Assembly (NCBI RefSeq): GCF_000455345.1
Contig: NZ_HG315690.1
Coordinates: forward strand, 1,749,360-1,813,359
DNA: 64,000 nt
Origin: Halopiger goleimassiliensis
Lineage (GTDB): Archaea; Halobacteriota; Halobacteria; Halobacteriales; Natrialbaceae
Reading direction: 5' to 3'
Positions 9,383-18,727 of the stretch are shown piece after piece. Under the pieces are notes generated by a model that was not told where the DNA came from, made no database searches, and saw only the letters and a list, made by a program, of their open reading frames with translations. A program made the translations under genes and the position numbers. Each line of letters opens with the position of its first letter. Positions within the stretch are counted from its first letter, which is position 1.

Positions 9383-9509
9383 CCCGGATTCATCCGCGGT
9401 CGATACCAAGCGAACGCGCGCCCTGCTTTTATTCGCGTCATCGGCGAAGCGCCCGATGCAGCACGCCGACGGCCAGCAGCGCGTCAACGATCCGTTTCAG
9501 GTGATCACT

Positions 9510-10877
9510 ATGAACGACCGATACGACGACGACCGGCGAGAACAGCGTGGCAGGAACGACCGCGGCGACGACGACGACAACGATCGGGGCTGGCTCCGGG
9601 GCATGCTCAGTCGCGACGATCGGGGCGACCGATCGCGGGACCGGGACCGGGATCGACAACCGGAGACGCGACGCGAAGGACGCCGGGCGCAGGGACCCGG
9701 ACAGGGCCAGGACGACCGCCGGCAACGGAGCCAGGGGCAACCCGATACGGGCTGGCAGCGCGACGACGACATCCAGGGTCGCCACCAGGGACGGAGACGG
9801 ACCGGTGCCGGACGACAGACCGGTGACCGCGGTGGCGGCGGAGGGCACCGACAGGGAACGGAAGGCCACCACGGCACCGGTTCGGAAGGCTTCCACACGA
9901 ACGCACAGGAGCAGACGAACCTCGAGTACGGCGGGAGTGCCCGTCGCGACGAGTATCAGCAGTCGGGTCGACCGGAGCCCGACATTCAGGAGATGCGCCA
10001 ACGTGCCGGCGGAACGGGGAGCCAGCAGCGAGACCAGAGCCAGCAAGGCGGTCGAGGACAGGGACGAGGCGGGCAACGCCGCCAGCAGGGTCGCGAAGGC
10101 CATCAATCTCAGCAGGGCGGGCAGGGACGTCGTGAACAGCAGGGTCGACGAGGTCAGCAGGGTCGAGAGGGCATCCAGAACAGGGAACGCCAGGAACGAA
10201 CCGGCCAGCGACAGGGTAGCCAGCGGAACCGCGGCCAGCGGAGTCAGGGCGGCGACGAGTACGGGCAGCGACGCGGCGGCCGCGAGCAAGGCCGCCAGCA
10301 CCGCGGCCAGCAGGAGGGCACGTACGGCGAGAGCCGCGAAGGGTTCGACACCGGTGCCTCGGAGATGATGGGCACCGGCGGCAGCGACCCACAGCGCATC
10401 AGCGGCCGCGAAACCCGCGGTGGGGCCGCCCAGCGACACCAGGGCCGGTCCGGCGACGAGAACCAGGGGAGCGAGCCCCGACAGCGCTGGAGCGAGGGAC
10501 AGGATCGCTCCGACGTCCGGCAGGGCGATCGCCACCAGCGGAGTCAAGGCATGCGCGGCCAGCAGGAGGAAAACCGAGGCGGACAACAGCGGTCCGGCGG
10601 GTCCCGCGGACTGGGCCAGCAACGACACGCCGACCGGGACGAGGTCCGCACCCAGGAACGCTCCGGCGGGGGGCTCGAGCACGACCAGCAACAGCCCCGC
10701 GACGAGTCCGGTAGCTGGACCCAGAGCAGCACCGACCAGTCGGGCGACCGTCGACAGGAGGGGCCTCACGAGCGCGGCGATCAGCAGGGTCCGGAGAGCG
10801 ACGAGGACATGAGCAACCGGCGGCACGTCCATCACGGCGAGGAGGGCGACGAGGGGACGCCCCACGACCAGTACTGA
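9510..10877 (+). CDS. Arg/Gln/Gly-rich intrinsically disordered protein
   Basis: I do not recognise a family. The preferred start is the ATG at 9510 (MNDRYDDDR, 455 residues); an upstream start at 9456 is possible. The N-terminus is Asp/Arg rich (DDDDNDRGWLRGMLSRDDRGDRSRD as separate short runs). A long tail follows, made of QGGRGQGRGG-, RRQQGREG- and QRRGGREQG-type units, with no hydrophobic core, no cysteine and no membrane segment. Third-codon-position GC bias supports this strand over the equally long hydrophobic antisense frame. A net basic, RG/RGG-like composition is unusual in a haloarchaeon and suggests nucleic-acid binding or condensate formation. That function is inference. Confidence 0.65.
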   Translation: MNDRYDDDRREQRGRNDRGDDDDNDRGWLRGMLSRDDRGDRSRDRDRDRQPETRREGRRAQGPGQGQDDRRQRSQGQPDTGWQRDDDIQGRHQGRRRTGAGRQTGDRGGGGGHRQGTEGHHGTGSEGFHTNAQEQTNLEYGGSARRDEYQQSGRPEPDIQEMRQRAGGTGSQQRDQSQQGGRGQGRGGQRRQQGREGHQSQQGGQGRREQQGRRGQQGREGIQNRERQERTGQRQGSQRNRGQRSQGGDEYGQRRGGREQGRQHRGQQEGTYGESREGFDTGASEMMGTGGSDPQRISGRETRGGAAQRHQGRSGDENQGSEPRQRWSEGQDRSDVRQGDRHQRSQGMRGQQEENRGGQQRSGGSRGLGQQRHADRDEVRTQERSGGGLEHDQQQPRDESGSWTQSSTDQSGDRRQEGPHERGDQQGPESDEDMSNRRHVHHGEEGDEGTPHDQY

Positions 10878-10983
10878 CGACTACTGCCGCCCGTCGCCGC
10901 GCGACCGCCGACTCGACGGTTTCCGGTCGGTTCGCCGTCGCGAATCGTCGTCGTTTTTGACGCCCGACTCTCACAGAACCGCC

Positions 10984-11397
10984 ATGGGCGGGACGTACGT
11001 CCTCGTAATCGAACTCTCCCGATCGACGACGATCGAAGTGGGTGCGCTCGACGACCGCTCGTTCGACGCCGGCGCGTACGCCTACGTCGGCAGCGCGTTC
11101 GGCCCCGGCGGCTTCAGCCGCATCGAGCGCCACCGCGAACTCGCCTGCGGAGAGCGCGACACCCGCCACTGGCACGTCGATTACCTCCTCGGGCACGCGG
11201 ACGCCCGCCTCGAGTCGGTCGTCCGGTTCCCGGACGCCGACCGTGAGTGTGAACTCGCCGATCGGCTTCCCGGCCAGCCCATCCCGGACTTCGGGGCCTC
11301 CGACTGCGACTGTACGGCTCACCTCCTCGCCACGCCCGGAGCGGAACCCGTCCGCAAAGCCGCGCTCGAGGCCGGTGGGGTCCTCGACGGCGCGTAG
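10984..11397 (+). CDS. DUF123 (GIY-YIG-like) protein
   Basis: The 137-residue protein matches the DUF123 family, a GIY-YIG relative found as a stand-alone protein in archaea or fused to endonuclease III in some species. The segments TYVLVIELS, AYAYVGSAFGPGG, RIERH, RHWHVDYLL and CDCTAHLL follow the family pattern, with Tyr and Arg/His residues at the expected places. The start is the ATG at 10984; the longer frame adds nothing conserved. A role in DNA repair or nucleic-acid cleavage is suggested by the family but has not been shown. No DNA-repair gene is adjacent. Confidence 0.8.
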   Translation: MGGTYVLVIELSRSTTIEVGALDDRSFDAGAYAYVGSAFGPGGFSRIERHRELACGERDTRHWHVDYLLGHADARLESVVRFPDADRECELADRLPGQPIPDFGASDCDCTAHLLATPGAEPVRKAALEAGGVLDGA

Positions 11398-11498
11398 ACG
11401 GTGGCGATCGCGTAGAGCAGCCCGAAATCGAGCGTCGCGACCTGGTTCGAGCGGACGGTGGGGCGTTCATCGCTCCGTCCGTCGAACCCGTCGGTACC

Positions 11499-11958
11499 GT
11501 GACCGAGAGCGTGACGACACGAACTGAAGAGCGGCGGCCCTCGTCGCCGTCCTCGCCGCGATGGCACTGTTTCCGGCGGCCGCGCTGGGATCGACCGTCG
11601 CCGTGCTGGGTCTGTTCGTGGTCGCCGTTAGTTTCGGTTCGATCGCGCGCTCGAGTCGACGTCGACGCCCTGGGCACGTTCGGTCCCCGGTCGGTGTCGG
11701 CGGACGACCCCAACGAGAACGGTGCCTCGACCGTCGCCGGCGACGGATCGATCGGCTGCGAAGCTGGCTGCGCTCGAGTACGATCCGCGCTTCGATCGAC
11801 TGCTGGCGGTCGCACTGGTGCTCGGCGTGGGTGCGCTGGCCGTCGTCGTGACCCGCGACGGCGACGTCAGAAACAGCGGACGGCTGCTTGCCGTCGTCCT
11901 GATCGCGCTCAACGCGGCGCTGATTATCTACGGCATCTCGTACGTGAATCGCGACTGA
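11499..11958 (+). pseudogene. Probable frameshifted small membrane-protein gene
   Basis: Three consecutive pieces in three frames look like one protein. Frame 1 from the GTG at 11499 gives MTESVTTRTEER. Frame 2 from about 11528 gives ALVAVLAAMALFPAAALG and a second helix, AVLGLFVVAVSFGSIA. The first frame resumes with GTFGPRSVSADDPNENGA. The third frame, from about 11722, gives AALEYDPRFDRLL and then two helices (LAVALVLGVGALAVVV, LLAVVLIALNAALIIYGISYV). Each piece has typical coding composition and none is complete. The last piece could still be expressed alone as a 78-residue, two-helix membrane protein from a GTG at 11722. Sequencing error would produce the same picture. Confidence 0.45.
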
Positions 11959-11992
11959 TCGACGTACCACCGCGAGAAAACGCCGGTGCCGA

Positions 11993-14900
11993 TCAGTCGT
12001 CGCTCGCGGCGAAACTGGTCGTCTCGGTGCCGGCCTCGGTACCGGGTGCCTCGGGCAGTTCGTTGCGGACGTCGTCGCTCCCCTGCTCGGTGATCGCCTC
12101 GTGGTAGGCTTCGGGCATCACCTTGACGAAACACTCGAGCGCGCGCTCCCAGTTTGCGAGCAGGCGCTCGCCCCGCTCGGAGCCGGTGTAGGCGACGTGG
12201 TTCTCGACGAGTCGGCGCAGCATCTGTTCGTCTTTCTCCTCGAGGTCGTCGTACAGCGAGACCATCCCGGTGTTCGCGCGGCGTTCGAACTCGTCGTCGG
12301 GGTCGTAGACGTAGGCGACGCCGCCGCTCATCCCCGCGGCGAAGTTCTTGCCCGTCTCGCCGAGGACGGCGACGACGCCACCGGTCATGTACTCGCAGCC
12401 GTGGTCGCCGACGCCCTCGACGACGGCCTTCGCGCCGGAGTTACGGACGGCGAACCGTTCGCCGGCCACGCCGTTGACGTACAGTTGTCCGCCCGTAGCC
12501 CCGTAGAGTGCGACGTTGCCGATGGCGACGTTCTCCGTCGGGTCGTAGCTGGCCGTCTCCGGCGTGCGGATCGTGATCTTGCCGCCGGAGAGGCCTTTGC
12601 CGACGTAGTCGTTGGCGCTCCCGTCGAGGTGCATCGAGACGCCGCTGGCGAGGAACGCGCCGAAGCTCTGGCCGGCGGTGCCCTCGAGGTCGACGGTGAT
12701 GGTGTCCTCGGGGAGACCGGGCTCGCCGTAACGGCTGGTGATGCGGTTCGAGAGCATCGCGCCGACGGTGCGGTCGACGTTGGTGACCTCGGCGTCGAGG
12801 TTCACCGGTTCCTGGTCCTCGATGGCGTCGGCCGCGGCCGCGATCAGATCGCGATCGAGCTGGTCCTCGAGTTCGTGGTCCTGCTCGCGGATCTTGCGGC
12901 GGACGTCGCTGCCGGGGTCGGCGAGCACTTCCGAGAGATCGACGTTGCGGGCCTTCGGGTGGTCGACGTCGTCGCGCTGCTCCAAGACGTCGACCTGGCC
13001 GATCATCTCGTCGACGGTGCGGAAGCCGAGTTCGGCCATGATCTCGCGCAGTTCCTGCGCGATGAACGTCATGTAGTTGATGACGTGGTCGGGTTCGCCC
13101 GGGAACCGGTTGCGGAGCTTCTCCTGCTGGGTCGCGACGCCGACCGGGCAGTTGTTGGTGTGGCAGATCCGGGCCATGACGCAGCCGGAGGTCACCAAGG
13201 CGGCGGTACCGAAGACGTACTCTTCAGCGCCCAGCAGGGCGGCGACCGCGACGTCGCGGCCGGTCTTCATCCCGCCGTCGGCGGAGACCCGGATGCGGTC
13301 GCGGAGGCCGGTCCGACAGAGCATCTGGTTGGCCTCGGCGAGGCCGAGTTCCCAGGGGAGGCCGGCGCTCTTGATCGAGGTGCGCGGCGACGCGCCCGTC
13401 CCGCCGGAGTGGCCCGAGATGTGGACCACGTCGGCGTTGGCCTTCGCGACGCCGGCGGCGACGGTGCCGATGCCGGCCTCGGAGACCAGCTTGACGTTGA
13501 TGTCCGCGTCCTCGTTCGCGGCCTTGAGGTCGAAGATCAGCTGTTTGAGGTCCTCGATCGAGTAGATGTCGTGCAGCGGCGGCGGCGAGATGAGGCCGAC
13601 GCCGGGCGTCGACTTGCGGACGTGGGCGATCATCTCGTTGACCTTCGAGCCGGGGAGGTGACCACCTTCGCCGGGCTTTGAGCCCTGGGCCATCTTGATC
13701 TGCAACTCCTCGGCGTTCGAGAGGTACGTCGAGGTGACGCCGAACCGGCCCGAGGCGACCTGCTTGACGTTACACTCCTTCTCGGTGCCGAACCGTTCCG
13801 GCGGCTCGCCACCCTCGCCGGAGTTGGACTTCCCGCCCAGCCGGTTCATCGCGATCGAGTTGTTCTCGTGGGCCTCGGGGGAGATCGACCCCAGGCTCAT
13901 CGCGGCCGTCGAGAACCGCTCGACGATGTCGCCGATCGGTTCGACCTCCTCGAGCGGGATCGGCTCCCGGTCGGAGTCGAACTCGAGGAGGCCACGCAGG
14001 GTCTGGAGGGTCTGGTTCTGATCGTTGATCTTCGCCGCGAACTCCTTGTAGCGCTCGTAGTCGTTCGAGCGGACCGCCTGCTGGAGCGCGCCGACGGTGT
14101 CGGGGTTCCACTGGTGATGGATGCCGTCCGAGCGGTGTTCGAACTCGCCGTGGCGGGCGAGGTCGGCCTCTCGCTCGCTGAAGGCCGTCTCGTGGCGTTC
14201 GCGCAGATCCTCCTCGATCTCCGCGAGGCCGATCCCCTCGGTGCGGTTCTCGGTCCCCTCGAAGTACTCCGCGACGAGGTCCGACTCGAGGCCGACGGCC
14301 TCGAAGATCTGGGCTCCCTGATAGCTCTCGACCGTCGAGATGCCCATCTTGGCCATGATCTTCAGCAGACCGTCCTCGACCGCGCCGACGTAGGCGTCGA
14401 TCGCGACCGACGTATCCGCACCGTCGGGGCCGGCCGTCAGGTCCTCGATCGTCTGGTAGGCGAGGTACGGGTTGACTGCGCCGGCACCGTATCCCACGAG
14501 GGTCGCGAAGTGGTGGACGGTCCGGGGTTCGCCGGACTCGACGACGAGGCCGACGTGGTTGCGCAGCCCGTTGCGAACGAGGTGATGATGAACGCCGCCA
14601 GTCGCGAGCAGACTCGGGATGGCGACGCGGTCCTCGTCGACGTTTCGATCGGAAAGGACGATGATGTCGTGGCCCCCTTGCTCGATCGCTTCGACGACGT
14701 CCTCGCGGACGCGTTCGATCGCCGCCCGGAGGTCCTCGCCGGGTTCGTCGCGTTCGGGCTCGTAGGTGATGTCGATCGTCGCCGCCGTGATCCCGTTGGC
14801 AGTACAGTCGCGGATCGCCTCGAGTTCGGCGTCCGTGAGGATGGGGGAGTCGAGCACGAGCTGTCGGGCGTGCTGGGGGGACTCGTCGAGCAGGTTGCGC

Positions 14901-16546
14901 TGGAATCCGAGTCGCGATTCCATCGACGTGACGAGTTCCTCCCGGATGTAGTCGAGCGGCGGGTTGGTGACCTGTGCGAACAGCTGCTTGAAGTAGGAAA
15001 ACAGCGGGCGGTTGAACTCGGTGAGCACCGAGAGGGGCGTGTCGTCGCCCATCGAGCCGACTGGGTCTTTCCCCTTCTGGGTCATCGGCTCGATGAGGTT
15101 CTCGAGTTCGTCGTGGCGGTAGCCGAAGGCGGCCTGATGCGAGCGCAGTCCGTCGACCTCGCCGCGAGGGGTGTTGTCGGTCGTCGAACAGACGTCCTCG
15201 AGGTGGACTTGCTCTTGCTCGATCCACTCGCCGTAGCGGTCGTCCACGAGGTCGTCGAACACCTCGTCGTCGGGGATCACGCGCCCCTCCTCGGGATCGG
15301 CGAGGAACAGTTGTCCCGGCTGGAGGCGACCGCGTTCCTCGATGTCGGCGGGGTCGGTGTCGAGGGCACCGGCCTCGCTGGCCATGATGAGTCGGTTGTC
15401 GGTGGTGACGTCGTACCGGCAGGGCCGCAGGCCGTTGCGGTCGAGGACAGCACCGATGCGCTCGCCGTCGGTCGCCGCGACCAGCGCGGGTCCATCCCAC
15501 GGCTCGACCAGCGACGCGTGGAAGTCGTACCAGTCCTTGCGCTCGGCGTCCATCTCGTCGTCGCCGCGCCAGGCCTCGGGAATGAGCATTCGCAGCGCGT
15601 GTGCGAGGTCCCGGCCGTCCTGCATCAGCAGTTCGAGGGCGTTGTCGACGCTCGCCGTGTCCGACTGGTCGGGGTCGTCGATGATCGGCTTGACCGCCTC
15701 GAGATCGGAGAGCACGTCGCTCTCGAGATCGGTCTCGCGGGCCCGCATCCAGTTGATGTTGCCCTGGATGGTGTTGAACTCGCCGTTGTGGATGATGTTG
15801 CGGTAGGGATGTGCGAGGTGCCACGCGCCGAGCGTGTTGGTCGAGAACCGCTCGTGGACCATCACGAAGTTGGATTCGATCCGCTCGTCGGTGAGGTCGG
15901 GGTAGTAGGCTGGGACCTGCACGCCCTTGAGCAGACCCTTGTAGACGACGGTATCGGAGTCGAGCGAGACGACGTAGAACCGCTCTTTGTTCTCGATGTC
16001 GGCGTCTTCGACGGCGTTCTCGAGGGCGCGTCGAGCCACGTAGAGTCGGCGGTCGAAGTCGTCGCCCGAAACGTCGTCTTCGGGGGCGACGACGACCTGT
16101 CGGACGTCCGGTTCCGATTCGACGGCCGTCTCGCCCAGCTCCTCGTTGTTCGTCGGAACCGACCGCCACTCGAGTACGTCCAGATCGTAGGTCGCGAAGG
16201 TATCCTCGGCCAGCGAGATCAGTTCCGCTCGTGCGTCTTCGTCCTGCGGGAAGAAGATCGATCCGATCGCGTAGGTCTCGGGGAGCGCAGTATCGAGCAC
16301 GTCGGCGAAGAAATCGTCCGGAATCTGGAGCATGATCCCGGCCCCGTCGCCGGTGTCTTTCTCCGCGCCGGTCGTCCCGCGGTGCTCGAGGTTGCGAAGG
16401 AGTTCGAGACCGTCGGCGACGACATCGTGACTGGCTCCGCCGTCGAGATCCATCACGACGCCGACGCCACAGTTCGACCGCTCGTCCTCGGGGTTCGCGA
16501 GTCCCCGGGAACGCTCGGTGGATGACGCTCGGTGTGGCTGTGACAT
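11993..16546 (-). CDS. gltB: Glutamate synthase large subunit
   Basis: The 1517-residue protein has the complete large-subunit order. A class II glutamine amidotransferase domain comes first, with the nucleophile expected at Cys26 (SNCGVG, after N-terminal processing). It is followed by the central domain, the FMN-binding synthase domain (SKPGEGGHLPGSKV, HISGHSGGTGASPRTSIK), a 3Fe-4S cysteine cluster (CVMARICHTNNCPVG), and the C-terminal GXGXG beta-helix domain (ALYGATGGQLYVNG, GCEYMTGG). It converts glutamine and 2-oxoglutarate to two glutamates. No gltD is next to it, so a ferredoxin-dependent mode is likely but unproven. It is transcribed alone. Confidence 0.96.
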   Translation of the reverse strand: MSQPHRASSTERSRGLANPEDERSNCGVGVVMDLDGGASHDVVADGLELLRNLEHRGTTGAEKDTGDGAGIMLQIPDDFFADVLDTALPETYAIGSIFFPQDEDARAELISLAEDTFATYDLDVLEWRSVPTNNEELGETAVESEPDVRQVVVAPEDDVSGDDFDRRLYVARRALENAVEDADIENKERFYVVSLDSDTVVYKGLLKGVQVPAYYPDLTDERIESNFVMVHERFSTNTLGAWHLAHPYRNIIHNGEFNTIQGNINWMRARETDLESDVLSDLEAVKPIIDDPDQSDTASVDNALELLMQDGRDLAHALRMLIPEAWRGDDEMDAERKDWYDFHASLVEPWDGPALVAATDGERIGAVLDRNGLRPCRYDVTTDNRLIMASEAGALDTDPADIEERGRLQPGQLFLADPEEGRVIPDDEVFDDLVDDRYGEWIEQEQVHLEDVCSTTDNTPRGEVDGLRSHQAAFGYRHDELENLIEPMTQKGKDPVGSMGDDTPLSVLTEFNRPLFSYFKQLFAQVTNPPLDYIREELVTSMESRLGFQRNLLDESPQHARQLVLDSPILTDAELEAIRDCTANGITAATIDITYEPERDEPGEDLRAAIERVREDVVEAIEQGGHDIIVLSDRNVDEDRVAIPSLLATGGVHHHLVRNGLRNHVGLVVESGEPRTVHHFATLVGYGAGAVNPYLAYQTIEDLTAGPDGADTSVAIDAYVGAVEDGLLKIMAKMGISTVESYQGAQIFEAVGLESDLVAEYFEGTENRTEGIGLAEIEEDLRERHETAFSEREADLARHGEFEHRSDGIHHQWNPDTVGALQQAVRSNDYERYKEFAAKINDQNQTLQTLRGLLEFDSDREPIPLEEVEPIGDIVERFSTAAMSLGSISPEAHENNSIAMNRLGGKSNSGEGGEPPERFGTEKECNVKQVASGRFGVTSTYLSNAEELQIKMAQGSKPGEGGHLPGSKVNEMIAHVRKSTPGVGLISPPPLHDIYSIEDLKQLIFDLKAANEDADINVKLVSEAGIGTVAAGVAKANADVVHISGHSGGTGASPRTSIKSAGLPWELGLAEANQMLCRTGLRDRIRVSADGGMKTGRDVAVAALLGAEEYVFGTAALVTSGCVMARICHTNNCPVGVATQQEKLRNRFPGEPDHVINYMTFIAQELREIMAELGFRTVDEMIGQVDVLEQRDDVDHPKARNVDLSEVLADPGSDVRRKIREQDHELEDQLDRDLIAAAADAIEDQEPVNLDAEVTNVDRTVGAMLSNRITSRYGEPGLPEDTITVDLEGTAGQSFGAFLASGVSMHLDGSANDYVGKGLSGGKITIRTPETASYDPTENVAIGNVALYGATGGQLYVNGVAGERFAVRNSGAKAVVEGVGDHGCEYMTGGVVAVLGETGKNFAAGMSGGVAYVYDPDDEFERRANTGMVSLYDDLEEKDEQMLRRLVENHVAYTGSERGERLLANWERALECFVKVMPEAYHEAITEQGSDDVRNELPEAPGTEAGTETTSFAASDD

Positions 16547-17033
16547 ACACGCACCTAGCGCGATCCCCTATATGAGGCTGTCCAATAATGACTAAGTGTA
16601 TTATGTACCCATATAATCGAATTTAAGGTGTGGGGTTCCGTACGAATCGTGCCGCTCGAGTTGTCGGTATCGGACAGTTCTCGGAAGGATTCGCCAGCGA
16701 ACGGACGGTTTTGGCGCTTCGAACCGCACAACGAAAGAGCAGAATGTCAGAGGCACGTAGTGCTCACCCCGGCAGAGTGAACACCACACGTTCGGTTCAT
16801 TCCCCAGCGGTAAGCAATCTTGGGTTAAACGATTAGGTTGCCGCGATTCCCCGTGAGACTTGCGGTTCGTCCTGAATGCTGTTCACGGCGTGTTTACAGT
16901 GTCAGCGGTCACGAGTTCTGTCACTACTGATACCCATGATCCGTGCATAGCTCCGTCCGGGACCACCGACCTGCCGGCCGGAATCGATGGCCGTCCGACG
17001 GTCGCGAGCGACTCGAGCGAGAAGGACTCCCCC
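16547..17033. other. Intergenic region between proS and gltB
   Basis: These 487 bp separate two leftward genes. The part next to gltB is AT-rich and holds its promoter. I found no convincing RNA gene, repeat or conserved short frame in the rest, and small ORFs here have no coding signature. Confidence 0.5.
16568..16574 (-). promoter_or_regulatory. TATA box of gltB
   Basis: On the minus strand CATATAG lies about 21 nt before the gltB ATG. This spacing implies a leaderless or nearly leaderless transcript, common in haloarchaea. A second AT-rich block lies further upstream. Confidence 0.5.
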
Positions 17034-18515
17034 TCAGTACGACTTCGCGAAGTACGCGATTTCGTCGGCGGGATCGCCACAGACGCCACACTCGTCGCGT
17101 TCGGGTTCGGGGACTTCGCCGCCGCTTTCCCCGCCCTCGTCCTCGAGGGGTTGCATGACGATCTCGGCGGCGACCTTCTCCTTGATGGCTTCCTCGCAGG
17201 CCTCGTCGCCACACCACGGGGTCTTGACGTAGCCGCCGTGCTGGCCGATCGTGCCCATGATCTCCTCGGGACTGTGGGCCTCGCGGATGTTCTCCTCTAA
17301 GTTCTCCTCGGCGGTCTCGTACAGTTTGTCGAAGATCTCCTCGAGGTGTTCGTCGACGGTGTCGACGATGGTCGCGCGGTCGGCGACGGACTGCTCGTTG
17401 TCGGGGCGGTGGACGAGCGTGACCTCCTCGTCCGCGACCTCGTTGGGGCCGATCTCGAGGCGGAGGGGAACACCGTTGAGTTCGTGCTCGTTGAACTTGA
17501 AGCCGGGATTCCGTTCGTCGCGGTCGTCGAGTTCGACGCGGAAGCCCGCCTCCTCGAGTTCCTCGGCGACGTCCTCGGAGTACTCGAGGACGTCCTCCTT
17601 GGTATCTTCCTGCCAGATGGGGACGACGACGACCTGCGTGGGCGCGATGGTCGGCGGTAAGACGAGCCCCTGATCGTCCGAGTGGGTCATGATGAGCGCG
17701 CCGAGCGCCCGCCAGGAGAGCCCCCACGAGGTGGTGTAGGCGGTCTTTTCCTCCTCGTCCTCGTCGACGAAGGTGATGTCGAACGCTTCGGCGAAGGACT
17801 GCCCGAGGTGGTGGCTGGTGCCGCCCTGGACGGACTTGCCGTCGGGCATCAACGCCTCGACGGTCGTCGTCGTGTCCGCGCCGGGGAACTTGTCGTGTTC
17901 GGGCTTCTTCCCGCGCAGCACCGGGATCGCCAGGACCTCCTCGTAGACGCGTTCGTACTGCGAGAGCCGGGTCCAGACCTCTTCCCACGCGCCCTCGCTC
18001 GTCGCATGGGCGGTGTGGCCCTCCTGCCACATGAACTCCTTGGTGCGGAAGAAGGGCTTGGTCTCGGTGGCCTCCCACCGCACCACGGAGCACCACTGGT
18101 TGACCCGCAACGGCAGGTCGCGGTGGCTGCGCGTCCAGTCGGCCATGAAGGGCGCGATGATCGATTCGCTCGTGGGACGGACGGCCAGTCGCTCCTCGAG
18201 TTCCTCGTGGCCGCCCTGGGTCACCCACGCGACCTCGGGGTCGAACCCTTCGACGATGTCCTTCTCGCGCTCCAAGAAGGACTCGGGGATGAACATCGGG
18301 AAGTAGACGTTGTCGACGCCGGTCTCCTTGAACCAGCCGTCCAGCGCGTCCTGGATGCGCTCCCAGAGGGCGTAGCCCCGGGGCTTGGTGACGATGAACC
18401 CGCCCATCGGCGCGTAGTCCGCGAGGCCGGCCTTCTGGACGACTTCGGCGTACCACTCGCCGGGCCTGTGCGATTTCGACTCGGTGATCCCGAGTTCCTG
18501 GCTCTCCGAACTCAT
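17034..18515 (-). CDS. proS: Prolyl-tRNA synthetase
   Basis: The 493-residue enzyme charges tRNA-Pro. Class II motifs are present: motif 1 around GWFKETGVDNVYFPMFIPESFL, motif 2 with RVNQWCSVVRWEATETKPFFRTKEFMWQEGHTAHAT, and motif 3 towards HHLGQSFAEAFDITF and its following segment. The anticodon-binding domain follows, and the archaeal/eukaryotic-type C-terminal zinc-like domain ends in CGVCGDPADEIAYFAKSY. The start at MSSESQELGI (18515) fits family alignments better than the 27-residue upstream extension. It is a housekeeping gene of normal length. Confidence 0.95.
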   Translation of the reverse strand: MSSESQELGITESKSHRPGEWYAEVVQKAGLADYAPMGGFIVTKPRGYALWERIQDALDGWFKETGVDNVYFPMFIPESFLEREKDIVEGFDPEVAWVTQGGHEELEERLAVRPTSESIIAPFMADWTRSHRDLPLRVNQWCSVVRWEATETKPFFRTKEFMWQEGHTAHATSEGAWEEVWTRLSQYERVYEEVLAIPVLRGKKPEHDKFPGADTTTTVEALMPDGKSVQGGTSHHLGQSFAEAFDITFVDEDEEEKTAYTTSWGLSWRALGALIMTHSDDQGLVLPPTIAPTQVVVVPIWQEDTKEDVLEYSEDVAEELEEAGFRVELDDRDERNPGFKFNEHELNGVPLRLEIGPNEVADEEVTLVHRPDNEQSVADRATIVDTVDEHLEEIFDKLYETAEENLEENIREAHSPEEIMGTIGQHGGYVKTPWCGDEACEEAIKEKVAAEIVMQPLEDEGGESGGEVPEPERDECGVCGDPADEIAYFAKSY

Positions 18516-18694
18516 TAGTTCGACACTCTGCCAGCGCAGTCTTAAACCATGCGAAGGCCCACGCCGAATTCGACGGGCCGATCGGGACGTGGCCACTCAC
18601 GGCCTATCGACGGTCGCCCGTCGCCGCCGCGTACGATTCGGGATCGCGCGATCGAAAACCACCAACGGCGAGTGGGTTTCATGCGGTTCTCGGG

Positions 18695-18702
18695 ATTTTA
18701 TG
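18695..18702 (+). promoter_or_regulatory. TATA-like box of the oxidoreductase gene
   Basis: ATTTTATG lies 25 nt before the ATG at 18728, a normal distance for a leaderless haloarchaeal transcript. Confidence 0.4.
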
Positions 18703-18727
18703 CGCCCGTATCACACATGATAACGAC

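Noticed and set aside
9438-10865. Long hydrophobic leftward ORF of 475 residues
   Set aside because: It is the exact reverse complement of the Arg/Gln/Gly gene. Its Leu/Ala/Val composition follows from GC-rich antisense codons, and the rightward frame has the better third-position bias and start.
13868-16525. 885-residue rightward ORF inside gltB
   Set aside because: It is antisense to a clearly conserved glutamate synthase.
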